Below are positions 55,362 through 63,349 of a stretch of DNA of 64,000 bases, piece by piece (the first letter of the stretch is position 1; the number at the start of each line of letters is the position of its first letter). Origin of the DNA: Corynebacterium sp. zg-331 (lineage in GTDB: Bacteria; Actinomycetota; Actinomycetes; Mycobacteriales; Mycobacteriaceae); assembly GCF_014267345.1 (NCBI RefSeq), contig NZ_JACMYD010000002.1, positions 1-64,000 of the forward strand, given 5' to 3'. A model generated the notes under the pieces. That model saw nothing but the letters and a program-made list of their open reading frames with translations, did no database searches and was not told the origin of the DNA. The position numbers and the translations under genes were made by a program.

Positions 55362-57783
55362 CGTCTGCCTCCGTCGTCGTAGCAGCCCTGCGGCCGGTGA
55401 ACAGATACACGCCCAGGCCCGCCAGGCCCAGGAGCAGAACCACCAGGGAGGGCGGCGTCATGGGGTTGGCCGCCAGCGCAACCGCGGCGCTGCGCGGCGG
55501 TTGCGCCTCGGCGTCGAGCAGGCTGGTGCGCGAGCCGGAGGGTGCGGCCTGCGTGGGCGGCACCGGTGGCTCCGAGCTGGGGTCGGCGGGCTTGCCCAGC
55601 GCGGCGATGTCCTCCTGGGAAAGGGTCCTAGCCCCCGCTCCGGCGCCGGTGGCCGCCGCCGCGCCGGTTACCGCGGCGCAGCTCGCGGCCCCGGAAAGCG
55701 CCGCCTTGAAGCTCACGGGGGCCATCTGCGTCCCGGCGGGATAGAAGTTGCCCAGCGCCGAGGCCCCGGCCTGGGTGAGCGAGGCCGCCGCGGTGCCGTC
55801 AAGGACGTCGCCGCTCACGCCGATGTTGACCGTCAGGTCGGCCACCGCGATGCGCCCGTAGTTCACGGCGTTGCCCTCGGTGTCATTGGAGGTCACCTCC
55901 GCGATGAGGGCGCCGGTCCCGCCCTCGAACTGGATCTCCGGGTTGGCGATGGTGGTGTTGAGTACCCCCTCGTGACCGTAGAACGTCACGGCCCCGCCGT
56001 GGCCGATGGTGCCGCGCGCCGCGGCGGTATCCACCGCGCCCTGGTTGCCGCTGAACACGAAGTTCCCGCCGGACTCCGTGGCCCCGCTCAGCCGCCAGCC
56101 GCCGTAGGCGATGGGCCCGCGCACGTAGGTGCGGAAGGAATCCTTCACGCCCCAGCCCAGGCGCGCGTCCGAGACGGCCTGGGTCGCCGCCTCGTCGCAC
56201 GTACCGCTCGTGGGCGCCTGGGACGCTCCCCGCCCGCCGACGGCCACGTCCGCGGGGGCTTGGGCCGGGGTCGCCACGGCAAACCCGGGCGGGTCGGCCG
56301 GGGCTGTCCGATCCCGCGGGATAGCACCGCGCCCGCCGGGGTTCGTCGTCACCGCGCCCGCCGGGGCACCGGCGGCGTGGTCGCTGAGCCCCGCCCCGCA
56401 GTCGCGGGCCCCCTCGACCGAGAGCACGACGTCCAGGGGGTCGGCCTGGTTATTGCCCTCCCCGTAGTTACCGCCAAAGGCGCGGTTACCCTCGGCGGTG
56501 ATGGAGCCACCGCCGTGGAGGCGCAGCTCGCCGGCGGCCAGGGCCTCCGGCGTGATCGGGGAATCCAGGGTGAACTCCGCGATCACGGCCTGGGTGCCCG
56601 TTTCCCGCCCGGTGACCTTGGCCCCGGGAGCGGGCCGATTGACGATATTGGAGCTGAAGTCCGCGATGAACTGCGCCCGGTTGCCGCGCACCTTCACGCT
56701 CATGTTGCTCATGTCGATTGCGAGCAGGCCCAGGTGTCCGTGCAGGCTGATCGTTCCGGCCAGGGGAATGTCCGCGCCCTCGGGGGTGACCGTGGCCTGC
56801 CCCTGCGGGGAGGTGAAGGCAAACTGGCCCTCCGCGCCGCCCCGAGAGCCGCGGTATTCCACGCCGTCGAGATCCCACCCGCCCGCCGCGATGGGGCCGG
56901 TGAGGTAGTTGCGGAAGGACTGCTTGATCCCCCAGCCCGCGGAGGCGGAGGTCACCTCGGCGCAGCGCGCGTCGGGAAGAGCCGCGGTCGCCTCAGCGGG
57001 AACCGCCGGGGGAGGCGACGTCGTCTCTGCGGCGGAGGCGACGCCAGGCCGCGGGGCCGAGGCCAGCCGCACCGAGGGATCCACCCCCGCGCACTCTCCC
57101 GCGCCCGGCGCGGTGCGCAGGCTCAGCGTCGCGGTATCGCCCTCGTCATTGCCCTCACCGTAGTTGCCGCCGAGGGCCTGGTTGGCCTCCTCGGTGAGCC
57201 GGGTCGTCGCGGAGACCACGGCGGTGCCGTCCGCGCCGAGGGCCTGGGGCAGCGGCCGATCCAGCGTCAGCGTGGCCAGGGGCACGCGCTGACCGCTGCC
57301 CCCGCCCAGGCCCAGCACACTGGAGACCAGCGCCGGGGACTGGCTGCTCATGCGCCCCACGATCTGCCCCTGGGCGCCGCGAATCTGCACCTCAAGATCG
57401 CTCAAGGTGATGGTGAGGGCACCAAAGTGTCCGGTCATGCGCACGGAGCCGCGCAGCGGAATGTCGGCGTCCTCGCCGCTGAGGGCGGCACGCTCGGGGT
57501 CTGCGGTAAAGCGGAAGGCCCCGCCTCCGCGTTCCTCCCCGCGAAACTCCGCGCCGTCGAGCTGCCAGCCTCCCCTGGCGATAGGCCCGGTGAGGTAGCT
57601 GCGGAAGGACTGCTTGATCCCCCAGTCCAGGGTGCCGGAGTCGATCTTCCGGCACTCCCCGGCCTGCGCTGCGGCCGCTATCGGCGGCGCGGCGACCGGG
57701 CCGATCACCGGCGCGGAGACCAGGCTCAAACCGGCGACGGCCGCCGAGGCCGCCACCGCCTTCCAGGGCGAGGCGGAGCGCAT
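55351..57783 (-). CDS. htaA: Membrane-anchored heme-binding protein HtaA with three CR domains
   Basis: 810 residues. Signal peptide, then three HtaA/CR heme-binding domains at about 43-240, 275-470 and 540-720, each starting with WGIKQSFRSYLTGPI-like or WGVKDSFRTYVRGPI phrases and containing a conserved Tyr (FRxY) and His (TGHFG, HGHLG, YGHEG) as heme ligands. Linkers are Pro/Ala-rich. C-terminal helix PSLVVLLLGLAGLGVYLF plus GRR anchor. C. diphtheriae HtaA has two such domains, so this one is longer. ATG at 57783 is preferred to the TTG at 57807. First gene of htaA-hmuTUV. Confidence 0.92.
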   Translation of the reverse strand: MRSASPWKAVAASAAVAGLSLVSAPVIGPVAAPPIAAAAQAGECRKIDSGTLDWGIKQSFRSYLTGPIARGGWQLDGAEFRGEERGGGAFRFTADPERAALSGEDADIPLRGSVRMTGHFGALTITLSDLEVQIRGAQGQIVGRMSSQSPALVSSVLGLGGGSGQRVPLATLTLDRPLPQALGADGTAVVSATTRLTEEANQALGGNYGEGNDEGDTATLSLRTAPGAGECAGVDPSVRLASAPRPGVASAAETTSPPPAVPAEATAALPDARCAEVTSASAGWGIKQSFRNYLTGPIAAGGWDLDGVEYRGSRGGAEGQFAFTSPQGQATVTPEGADIPLAGTISLHGHLGLLAIDMSNMSVKVRGNRAQFIADFSSNIVNRPAPGAKVTGRETGTQAVIAEFTLDSPITPEALAAGELRLHGGGSITAEGNRAFGGNYGEGNNQADPLDVVLSVEGARDCGAGLSDHAAGAPAGAVTTNPGGRGAIPRDRTAPADPPGFAVATPAQAPADVAVGGRGASQAPTSGTCDEAATQAVSDARLGWGVKDSFRTYVRGPIAYGGWRLSGATESGGNFVFSGNQGAVDTAAARGTIGHGGAVTFYGHEGVLNTTIANPEIQFEGGTGALIAEVTSNDTEGNAVNYGRIAVADLTVNIGVSGDVLDGTAAASLTQAGASALGNFYPAGTQMAPVSFKAALSGAASCAAVTGAAAATGAGAGARTLSQEDIAALGKPADPSSEPPVPPTQAAPSGSRTSLLDAEAQPPRSAAVALAANPMTPPSLVVLLLGLAGLGVYLFTGRRAATTTEADDEE

Positions 57784-57824
57784 ATCTTTCAGTATTCCTC
57801 TCGACAAATCCGTGACCTCACCTT

Positions 57825-57843
57825 TTAAGGGAGGCCTTAGTAA
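57825..57843. promoter_or_regulatory. Weak DtxR-like site upstream of htaA
   Basis: TTAAGGGAGGCCTTAGTAA matches the iron-box consensus at only 12 of 19 positions. It is 42 bp upstream of the htaA start and symmetric around AGGCCT, which is where an iron box would be expected. Confidence 0.3.
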
Positions 57844-58029
57844 GGCAACACTACTCCGCGCCCCGCGAACCGTAAAGCATATTTCTCGGCCCCGGCACAG
57901 CTATCATCGCCAAAACTACTCGGGCCTCGTCGCACCCGCTAACATCGACAGGGTTCGTGTCGATACATCCCACAGGGGTTCCACGAGCCCGATGAACCGA
58001 TCGCCTCCCATAGTGTGAAAAGTATCTGT

Positions 58030-59379
58030 ATGCCGCGCAGCCCGCTCCACCGCATCCGCGTTTTTAGCCCCACGACCCTCGCCTTTGCCTTCCTCTTCGG
58101 CGTGGCCAACGCGGCGCTATGGTTCCACCGCCAGACCACCGATGACTGGGCCTCCCTGTGGATCGCCGGGGAGATGGTGACCCGCGGCGATACCCACCTG
58201 CTCTACGACATCTGGGAGAAGGACTTTTCCCGATGGACCTCCCGCGTCTGGGACGCCTACGTGGAGGGCAACGATGACTACCGCTTCCCCCACCCCTTCG
58301 TGCACATCCCGTTCGTGGCGTGGTTCATCTCCCCGTTCACCCGGATCATGAGCTACGACGCCTCGCAGGCACTGCTGACCTTCGCCCAGGGCTTCTGCCT
58401 GGTCACGCTCGTGGCCTCCGCGTATACCCTGTGGTTTAAGAAATCCATGCGGCTGCCCCACCTCGCGGCGGCCACCTCCCTGCTGTGGCTAACCGCCGCC
58501 TTCCAGCTGTCCTCGAGCATCGGCCAGACCACGCCTCTGATCCTGGCGGCCGTCGCCTACGGCCTGGCCATGGCGGCGTCGCGTCCCCGGCTTTCGGGCT
58601 TCATACTGGGCATCGCCGCGGCCATCAAACTCACCCCGCTGAGCCTGCTGATCCCGCTGAGTATCTTCCGCCCCACCCGCAGGGCGGGCGCGGTCACCGC
58701 CGTCACGGCGGCGTCGATCGTGATGCTGTCCTGGCTGCTCGCCGGCAAGGAGGTCTTCCAGGAGTGGATGCACACCCTGACCTGGCTGGGCAGCAGCGGG
58801 ATCGTGGACAAGGTGAACCAGAGCTTTGTCTCCGTGCTCCTGGAACCCAGCACGCAGCACAGCATCCAGATGGGCAAGCGCACCGAGGAGCTCTTCGTGC
58901 CCATCGTGGCCGACGTTCCCGCCTGGATCACAACGATCCCCCGCGCCATCACCGTGGCGGGGCTGATCGGGGTGTGCTGGGCGGCGCTGCGCAACCGGGC
59001 GCGCGCCTTCGAGATCCTCTCCGTGGGTGGCTTTACCCTGGCCACGCTGACCGCGGGGATCATGTGGACGCACTACCTCATCATCGTGGCCCTGCCGATC
59101 ATGGGTACCCTGGCGCTGACCCCCCGCCACCGGGCCCGGATCGTCTACCCCGCCCTGGCGCTATGCACCGCGCTGCTCCTGCCGCCCTTCGCTCAGGAGT
59201 CCCCGTTCTACGTGCCGTGGCTGGGCCTGGTCTCCCTCTCCCTGCACCTCGTCCTCTTCCTGCTGGTGGCGGGTGCGCCGCGCACCCGGTACGGCTCCTC
59301 GCCCGCGCAGCACGACCCACCGGCCGCCGAGCCCCTCCCCCTCCTCCGAGAGCAAGAAAGGATCGCCCCCATCGTATGA
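58030..59379 (+). CDS. GT87-like polyprenyl-phosphate mannosyltransferase (DUF2029), copy 1
   Basis: 449 residues, 9-11 hydrophobic helices. First extracytoplasmic loop TTDDWASLWIAGEMVTRGDTHLLYD carries the acidic residues typical of GT-C enzymes; GIAAAIKLTPLSLLIPL is the GT87 K-x-x-P helix. By family it would transfer mannose or arabinose from polyprenyl phosphate to cell-envelope glycolipids (PIM, LM). Start at ATG 58030; an upstream GTG at 58015 is possible. Stop overlaps the next start (ATGA). Confidence 0.78.
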   Translation: MPRSPLHRIRVFSPTTLAFAFLFGVANAALWFHRQTTDDWASLWIAGEMVTRGDTHLLYDIWEKDFSRWTSRVWDAYVEGNDDYRFPHPFVHIPFVAWFISPFTRIMSYDASQALLTFAQGFCLVTLVASAYTLWFKKSMRLPHLAAATSLLWLTAAFQLSSSIGQTTPLILAAVAYGLAMAASRPRLSGFILGIAAAIKLTPLSLLIPLSIFRPTRRAGAVTAVTAASIVMLSWLLAGKEVFQEWMHTLTWLGSSGIVDKVNQSFVSVLLEPSTQHSIQMGKRTEELFVPIVADVPAWITTIPRAITVAGLIGVCWAALRNRARAFEILSVGGFTLATLTAGIMWTHYLIIVALPIMGTLALTPRHRARIVYPALALCTALLLPPFAQESPFYVPWLGLVSLSLHLVLFLLVAGAPRTRYGSSPAQHDPPAAEPLPLLREQERIAPIV

Positions 59380-60728
59380 GTTCTCCTACGGATTCCCCCC
59401 GGACGCTCAGCCCCGCGATCCTCGCCGTGGCCACCGCGATGGGCCTGGCCAACGCGCTGTTGTGGTTCACCCAGGCCGATGGCGGCCGGCTCGACGCCAT
59501 CTGGGCGGCCGGCGAGCACGTCCGCTCCGGCAATACGTTCCTGCTCTACCGCTCCTCCGCCTATCCCGATCAGCCCTTCTTCTACCCGCCCCTGCTCGCG
59601 GCCCTCGCCGCGCCGATCACCGCCGCGCTTCCCCTGACCGCCGCGCAGTTCCTGCTGGCGCTGGGGCAGGGATTGTGCCTCGTGGTGTTCCTGGCCTGCG
59701 CCTACACCCTGTGGTTTCGCCGCACCATGCCGCTCACCTGGCTGATCCCCGCCGCGCTGGCGGTCTGGTTCAGCGAGGCCTTCCAATCCAGCAGCGCCGA
59801 CGGCCACCTCACCGTGTTCGCCCTGGCCGCGGCCACCTGGGCGCTCACCGCGGCACACAGGCGCCCGGTAGTCTCCGGGCTGCTGTTGGGAGGGGCCTGC
59901 TGCCTGGCCGGCCCCCCGCTGGTGCTCATCGTTCCGCTCCTGCTGTGGGCCGGCACCCGCCTGGCCGGGGCGTGGGCCATCGTGGGGGCGGGAGCCACGG
60001 TGGTACTCTCCGCGCTGTGTACCGGGCTGTTCAGCGTGCGCGAGTGGGTCGCGGCCCTGCGCGAGGTTCTCGGCGGGGCCGTCCTCCACGAGGAGAGTCA
60101 GGCCTTCAGCGCCCTCGTCCTGGCCCCCCGGCACCCCCTGCCGCGCGGCATCCACACCCGGGTGCTCACCGAGGCCCCCCTGTGGGTTCACCTGATCGTC
60201 CTGCTCGCGGTGCTGCTCCTCGCGGCCGCCACCTGCTGGGTGGCCTGGCTCAACACCCGGTACGCCCAGCAGATCCTGCTCGTCGGGTGGCTGTGCACCG
60301 CCTTCCTCGCCTCGCCGCTGCTGTGGACGCACTCCCTGCTGGTGTTGGTGCTGCCCATCGCCGGCATCCTGGCGATGGTGCGCACCCGCCGCTACCAGGA
60401 CGCCCTGTGGACCCCGCTGGCCATCGCGGTGCTTCTGCTCTTCTGGCCGCTCGCCTCCACCACCAGGCTCGCCGACGGCGGCATGGGGTTCCCCTGGGGC
60501 GGCCTGCTGGCCGCCACCGTCATCACCGTGCTCTTCTTGCTGGCCGCCGTGGCCCCCACGCAGGAACCGGGCCGGGCACTGCGCGAGGCAGCCGCTCGGC
60601 GCGAGATCGCCGCCGACGTCCGAGAGCGGTACCGCCGCGGTTCCCAATACGTGCGGGAGGCCTGGGAATGCCGGGGCACACGGGCGGAGCCCACGGACGA
60701 CGACGCAGCCTCCGCGTCGCGGGAATAA
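59376..60728 (+). CDS. GT87-like membrane glycosyltransferase, copy 2
   Basis: 450 residues, clear paralogue of the preceding gene (same ANALLWF...DAIWAAGEHVRSGNTFLLY start, same ACAYTLWFRRTMPL block, same length). The first loop has lost one of the two adjacent Asp residues (GGRLDAIW versus TTDDWASLW), and the K-x-x-P helix reads GGACCLAGPPLVLIVP without Lys, so activity may differ. Charged C-terminal tail. Confidence 0.75.
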   Translation: MSSPTDSPRTLSPAILAVATAMGLANALLWFTQADGGRLDAIWAAGEHVRSGNTFLLYRSSAYPDQPFFYPPLLAALAAPITAALPLTAAQFLLALGQGLCLVVFLACAYTLWFRRTMPLTWLIPAALAVWFSEAFQSSSADGHLTVFALAAATWALTAAHRRPVVSGLLLGGACCLAGPPLVLIVPLLLWAGTRLAGAWAIVGAGATVVLSALCTGLFSVREWVAALREVLGGAVLHEESQAFSALVLAPRHPLPRGIHTRVLTEAPLWVHLIVLLAVLLLAAATCWVAWLNTRYAQQILLVGWLCTAFLASPLLWTHSLLVLVLPIAGILAMVRTRRYQDALWTPLAIAVLLLFWPLASTTRLADGGMGFPWGGLLAATVITVLFLLAAVAPTQEPGRALREAAARREIAADVRERYRRGSQYVREAWECRGTRAEPTDDDAASASRE

Positions 60729-60805
60729 CGCGCCGGGCGCCCCGGTTGGGGTATGGCGGAATAATCGTTTCGCCCCGCGATGCGGGGCCCGTGGGAAAGG
60801 ATCCC

Positions 60806-61186
60806 ATGCTCGCCATCGGTTTCGCTTTTGCCCTCCTGGCCGCGCTCCTGCACGTGTTCATCTTCTACCTCGAGTCCTTCGCCTGGGAGAGCGAGCGCGC
60901 CCGCGCGCTCTTTGGCACCACCCCGGAGACCGCCCGCCTGACCAAGTTCAACGCCTACAACCAGGGCTTCTACAACTTCTTCCTGGCCGCGCTCGTGGTC
61001 GCCGGGCTGGTGGCCCTGCCGTGGAGCCACACCGTGGGCATCACCCTGGCCCTGGCGGGCGTGGCCCCCATGCTGGCGGCCGCGATCGTATTATTCGCTA
61101 GTTCCCCCGCGCACCGCCAGGCCGCCCTCAAGCAGGGCACGCTCCCGCTGCTGGCCGCGCTCTTCCTGGTGATCGCCGCCTGGTAA
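60806..61186 (+). CDS. DUF1304 family membrane protein
   Basis: 126 residues, four hydrophobic helices. LLAALLHVFIFYLESFAWE and FNAYNQGFYNFFLAALVV are typical of DUF1304. ATG after GGGAAAGGA. Function unknown. Confidence 0.85.
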   Translation: MLAIGFAFALLAALLHVFIFYLESFAWESERARALFGTTPETARLTKFNAYNQGFYNFFLAALVVAGLVALPWSHTVGITLALAGVAPMLAAAIVLFASSPAHRQAALKQGTLPLLAALFLVIAAW

Positions 61187-61249
61187 AATCCGACGCCCGG
61201 CGCGACCGTGCGCTAGACTAAGCCTGATTTTCTACCCAGAGGAGAACCT

Positions 61250-61363
61250 ATGTTGAGTGTGAGCTTGAGCCTGATCGACGTCGCGGGGGACATCGTCTCC
61301 TACGCCCTGGCCGGCATCGGCAGCCTACTGCCGGGCTTCCCGCCGGCGCCGCCGCTGTCCTAA
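61250..61363 (+). CDS. 37-residue hydrophobic peptide gene
   Basis: Starts at ATG after a perfect GAGGAGAA ribosome site and ends with TAA, 17 nt before a strong intrinsic terminator; TAGACT lies 31 nt upstream as a -10. The product begins MLSVSLSLIDVAGDIVSYAL, has an amphipathic or membrane-seeking helix and ends with a Pro-rich tail (PGFPPAPPLS). No signal peptide. Short unprocessed peptides of this kind include corynebacterial pore-forming PorA/PorH proteins, but there is no sequence match I can claim. Confidence 0.72.
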   Translation: MLSVSLSLIDVAGDIVSYALAGIGSLLPGFPPAPPLS

Positions 61364-61380
61364 GCAGACGCCCTCACCCC

Positions 61381-61420
61381 GCGCCTCCCCGCCCTGCCCG
61401 GCGGGGAGGCGCGTTTGTTT
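61381..61420 (+). terminator. Intrinsic terminator after the 37-residue peptide gene
   Basis: Perfect 13-bp stem GCGCCTCCCCGCC / GGCGGGGAGGCGC, 6-nt loop, followed by GTTTGTTT. Confidence 0.9.
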
Positions 61421-61457
61421 ATGGGTACCATCCGCGGCGGCCTCCCCCGGACGGCCC

Positions 61458-61477
61458 GTCAAGATTGCGTTAAGATC
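61458..61477 (+). promoter_or_regulatory. Candidate KdpE direct-repeat site
   Basis: GTCAAGAT (61458-61465) and GTTAAGAT (61469-61476) form a direct repeat with an 11-bp period, the spacing used by OmpR-family regulators such as KdpE. Centre about 49 bp before the predicted transcription start at 61516. The -10 TAGGTT is at 61503-61508. Confidence 0.55.
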
Positions 61478-61515
61478 CACCCCGGCCCGCCGCGGGCGCG
61501 CCTAGGTTGTTGCGC

Positions 61516-61602
61516 ATGGTTAGTGATCTTTGCTTCCTCGCGCTTAGCGGTGCGGTCTTTTTCTGCCTGCTCCTGGCGGTGAAGGGGGTGGATTCCCTAT
61601 GA
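61516..61602 (+). CDS. 28-residue membrane peptide preceding kdpF
   Basis: MVSDLCFLALSGAVFFCLLLAVKGVDSL has one hydrophobic helix and a short charged tail. The stop overlaps the kdpF ATG (ATGA). No ribosome site; TAGGTT ends 7 nt before the ATG, so the kdp mRNA probably begins at this codon. Similar tiny ORFs before kdpF occur in other actinobacteria as far as I recall. It may be a second small stabilising subunit of the Kdp complex or a translation starter for the operon. Confidence 0.65.
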   Translation: MVSDLCFLALSGAVFFCLLLAVKGVDSL

Positions 61603-61691
61603 CCTGGGATTGTCTGCTCGGCCTGTTGCTGGGGGTCGCCGCACTGGGCTACCTCGCGGTGGCGCTGGTGCGCCCGGAGGACTTCTCATGA
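61599..61691 (+). CDS. kdpF: Potassium-transporting ATPase small subunit KdpF
   Basis: 30 residues: one hydrophobic helix (LLGLLLGVAALGYLAVALV) and the RPEDF ending typical of KdpF. Stabilises the KdpABC complex. Overlaps both neighbours by 4 nt. Confidence 0.88.
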   Translation: MTWDCLLGLLLGVAALGYLAVALVRPEDFS

Positions 61692-63349
61692 TCGCGGCGC
61701 TCGTCCCAGCACTCGGCACCGTGGCGCCGATCGCGCTGGTGCTTGCCGCCCTGGCCGCCGCCTACCTGCCGCTGGGAGGGTACCTGGCCCAGGTCTTTTC
61801 CAGCCCTCGGCATACGCTCCCGGAGCGCGCCCTGTACCGGCTTATGGGGGTTCGCCCGGATACCGCGCAGCGGTGGCCGCGCTACGCCGCGAGCGTCCTG
61901 GTGTTTTCCGCGCTGGGCCTCGTGGCCTTGTACCTCCTCCAGCGCGCCCAGGCGGCCCTGCCCCTGGCCCAGGGCATGGGACCGGTGGCCCCGGCCACGG
62001 CGTGGAACACCGCGGCCTCCTTCATCACCAACACCAATTGGCAGTCCTACGCGGGGGAGGCCACCATGAGCCCGCTGACCCAGATGATGGGCCTGGCGGT
62101 GCAGAACTTTCTGTCCGCGGCGGTGGGGCTGAGCGTGGCGGTGGCCCTCATCCGGGGGTGTGCCTGCCACGACGAGCAGGGGCGCATCGGGAACTTCTGG
62201 GTGGATCTCACCCGCGGCGTGCTGCGCGTTCTCCTGCCCCTGGCGGTGCTCGCGGCGGCGGTGCTGCTCTCCCAGGGGGTGATCCAGAACCTGCACCCGG
62301 CGGCGACCGTGAGCACCTTCACCGGCGGCAGTCAGGTGATCCCGGGCGGCCCGGTGGCCTCCCAGGAGGCGATCAAGGAGCTGGGCACCAACGGCGGCGG
62401 GTATTTCGGTGCCAATTCCGCGCACCCCATGGAAAACCCCACGGCGTTGTCCAACGCGGTAGAGGTCTTCCTGCTCCTACTCCTGCCGGTGTGCCTGACC
62501 CGCACCTTCGGCGTGATGGTGGGAGATCGTCGCCAGGGCTGGGCGCTGCTGGGGGCCACGAGCGTGCTGTTTTTTACCTCCCTGGCGGCGGTGGTGGCCC
62601 TGGAGGGCGGCGCGGCGGGCGGCCTGGAGGGCCGGGAGATGCGCTTTGGCACCGTGCCCTCGGCGTTCTTCGCGGTGGCCACCACCATGACCTCCACGGG
62701 GGCAGTGGATTCCGCCCATTCCAGCTATAGCCCGCTGGGCGGCGGGGTGCTGCTGCTGAATATGCTGCTGGGCGAGATCTCCCCCGGCGGGGTGGGCTCG
62801 GGCCTCTACGGCCTCCTGGTCGTGGCGCTGCTCGCGGTGTTCGTGGCCGGGCTGATGGTGGGGCGCACCCCGGAATACCTGGGCAAGCGCATCGGCCTGC
62901 CGCAGATCATCAAGATCTGCCTGTACCTGCTGGTCATGCCCGCTCTGGTGCTCGGCGGGGTGGCGCTGTCGGTGGTGCTCCCGGGAACGCGGGCGAGCCT
63001 GTCCACCGCCTCGGATGCCCCGCACGCCCTGACCGAGCTGGTGTACGCCTTTGCCAGCGCGGCCAACAACAACGGCTCCGCCTTCGCCGGATTGCAGGCC
63101 GATGCCTCGTGGTTCCAGATCTCGCTGGGGGTGGTCATGCTCCTGGGGAGGTTCCTGCCCATGATCGCGGTGCTCGCCCTGGCCGGCTCGCTGGCCGCCC
63201 AGGCCCCGCGACCGGTCACCGCGGGCACCCTGCCCACCCATCGCCCGCTCTTCGTGGCCCTGCTGGTGGGAGTGGCGCTCGTCGTGGGAGCCCTGACGTT
63301 CCTGCCCGTCCTCGTTCTCGGCCCGCTCGTGGAGGCCTCATCCCTATGA
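61688..63349 (+). CDS. kdpA: Potassium-transporting ATPase subunit KdpA
   Basis: 553 residues, about ten helices. Filter loops visible: TNTNWQSYAGE, GTNGGGYFGANSAHPMENPT, TTMTSTGAVDS and SAANNNGSAF, the four KdpA selectivity loops. K+ translocating subunit of the high-affinity Kdp pump. Coupled to kdpF and kdpB by ATGA overlaps. Confidence 0.96.
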   Translation: MIAALVPALGTVAPIALVLAALAAAYLPLGGYLAQVFSSPRHTLPERALYRLMGVRPDTAQRWPRYAASVLVFSALGLVALYLLQRAQAALPLAQGMGPVAPATAWNTAASFITNTNWQSYAGEATMSPLTQMMGLAVQNFLSAAVGLSVAVALIRGCACHDEQGRIGNFWVDLTRGVLRVLLPLAVLAAAVLLSQGVIQNLHPAATVSTFTGGSQVIPGGPVASQEAIKELGTNGGGYFGANSAHPMENPTALSNAVEVFLLLLLPVCLTRTFGVMVGDRRQGWALLGATSVLFFTSLAAVVALEGGAAGGLEGREMRFGTVPSAFFAVATTMTSTGAVDSAHSSYSPLGGGVLLLNMLLGEISPGGVGSGLYGLLVVALLAVFVAGLMVGRTPEYLGKRIGLPQIIKICLYLLVMPALVLGGVALSVVLPGTRASLSTASDAPHALTELVYAFASAANNNGSAFAGLQADASWFQISLGVVMLLGRFLPMIAVLALAGSLAAQAPRPVTAGTLPTHRPLFVALLVGVALVVGALTFLPVLVLGPLVEASSL

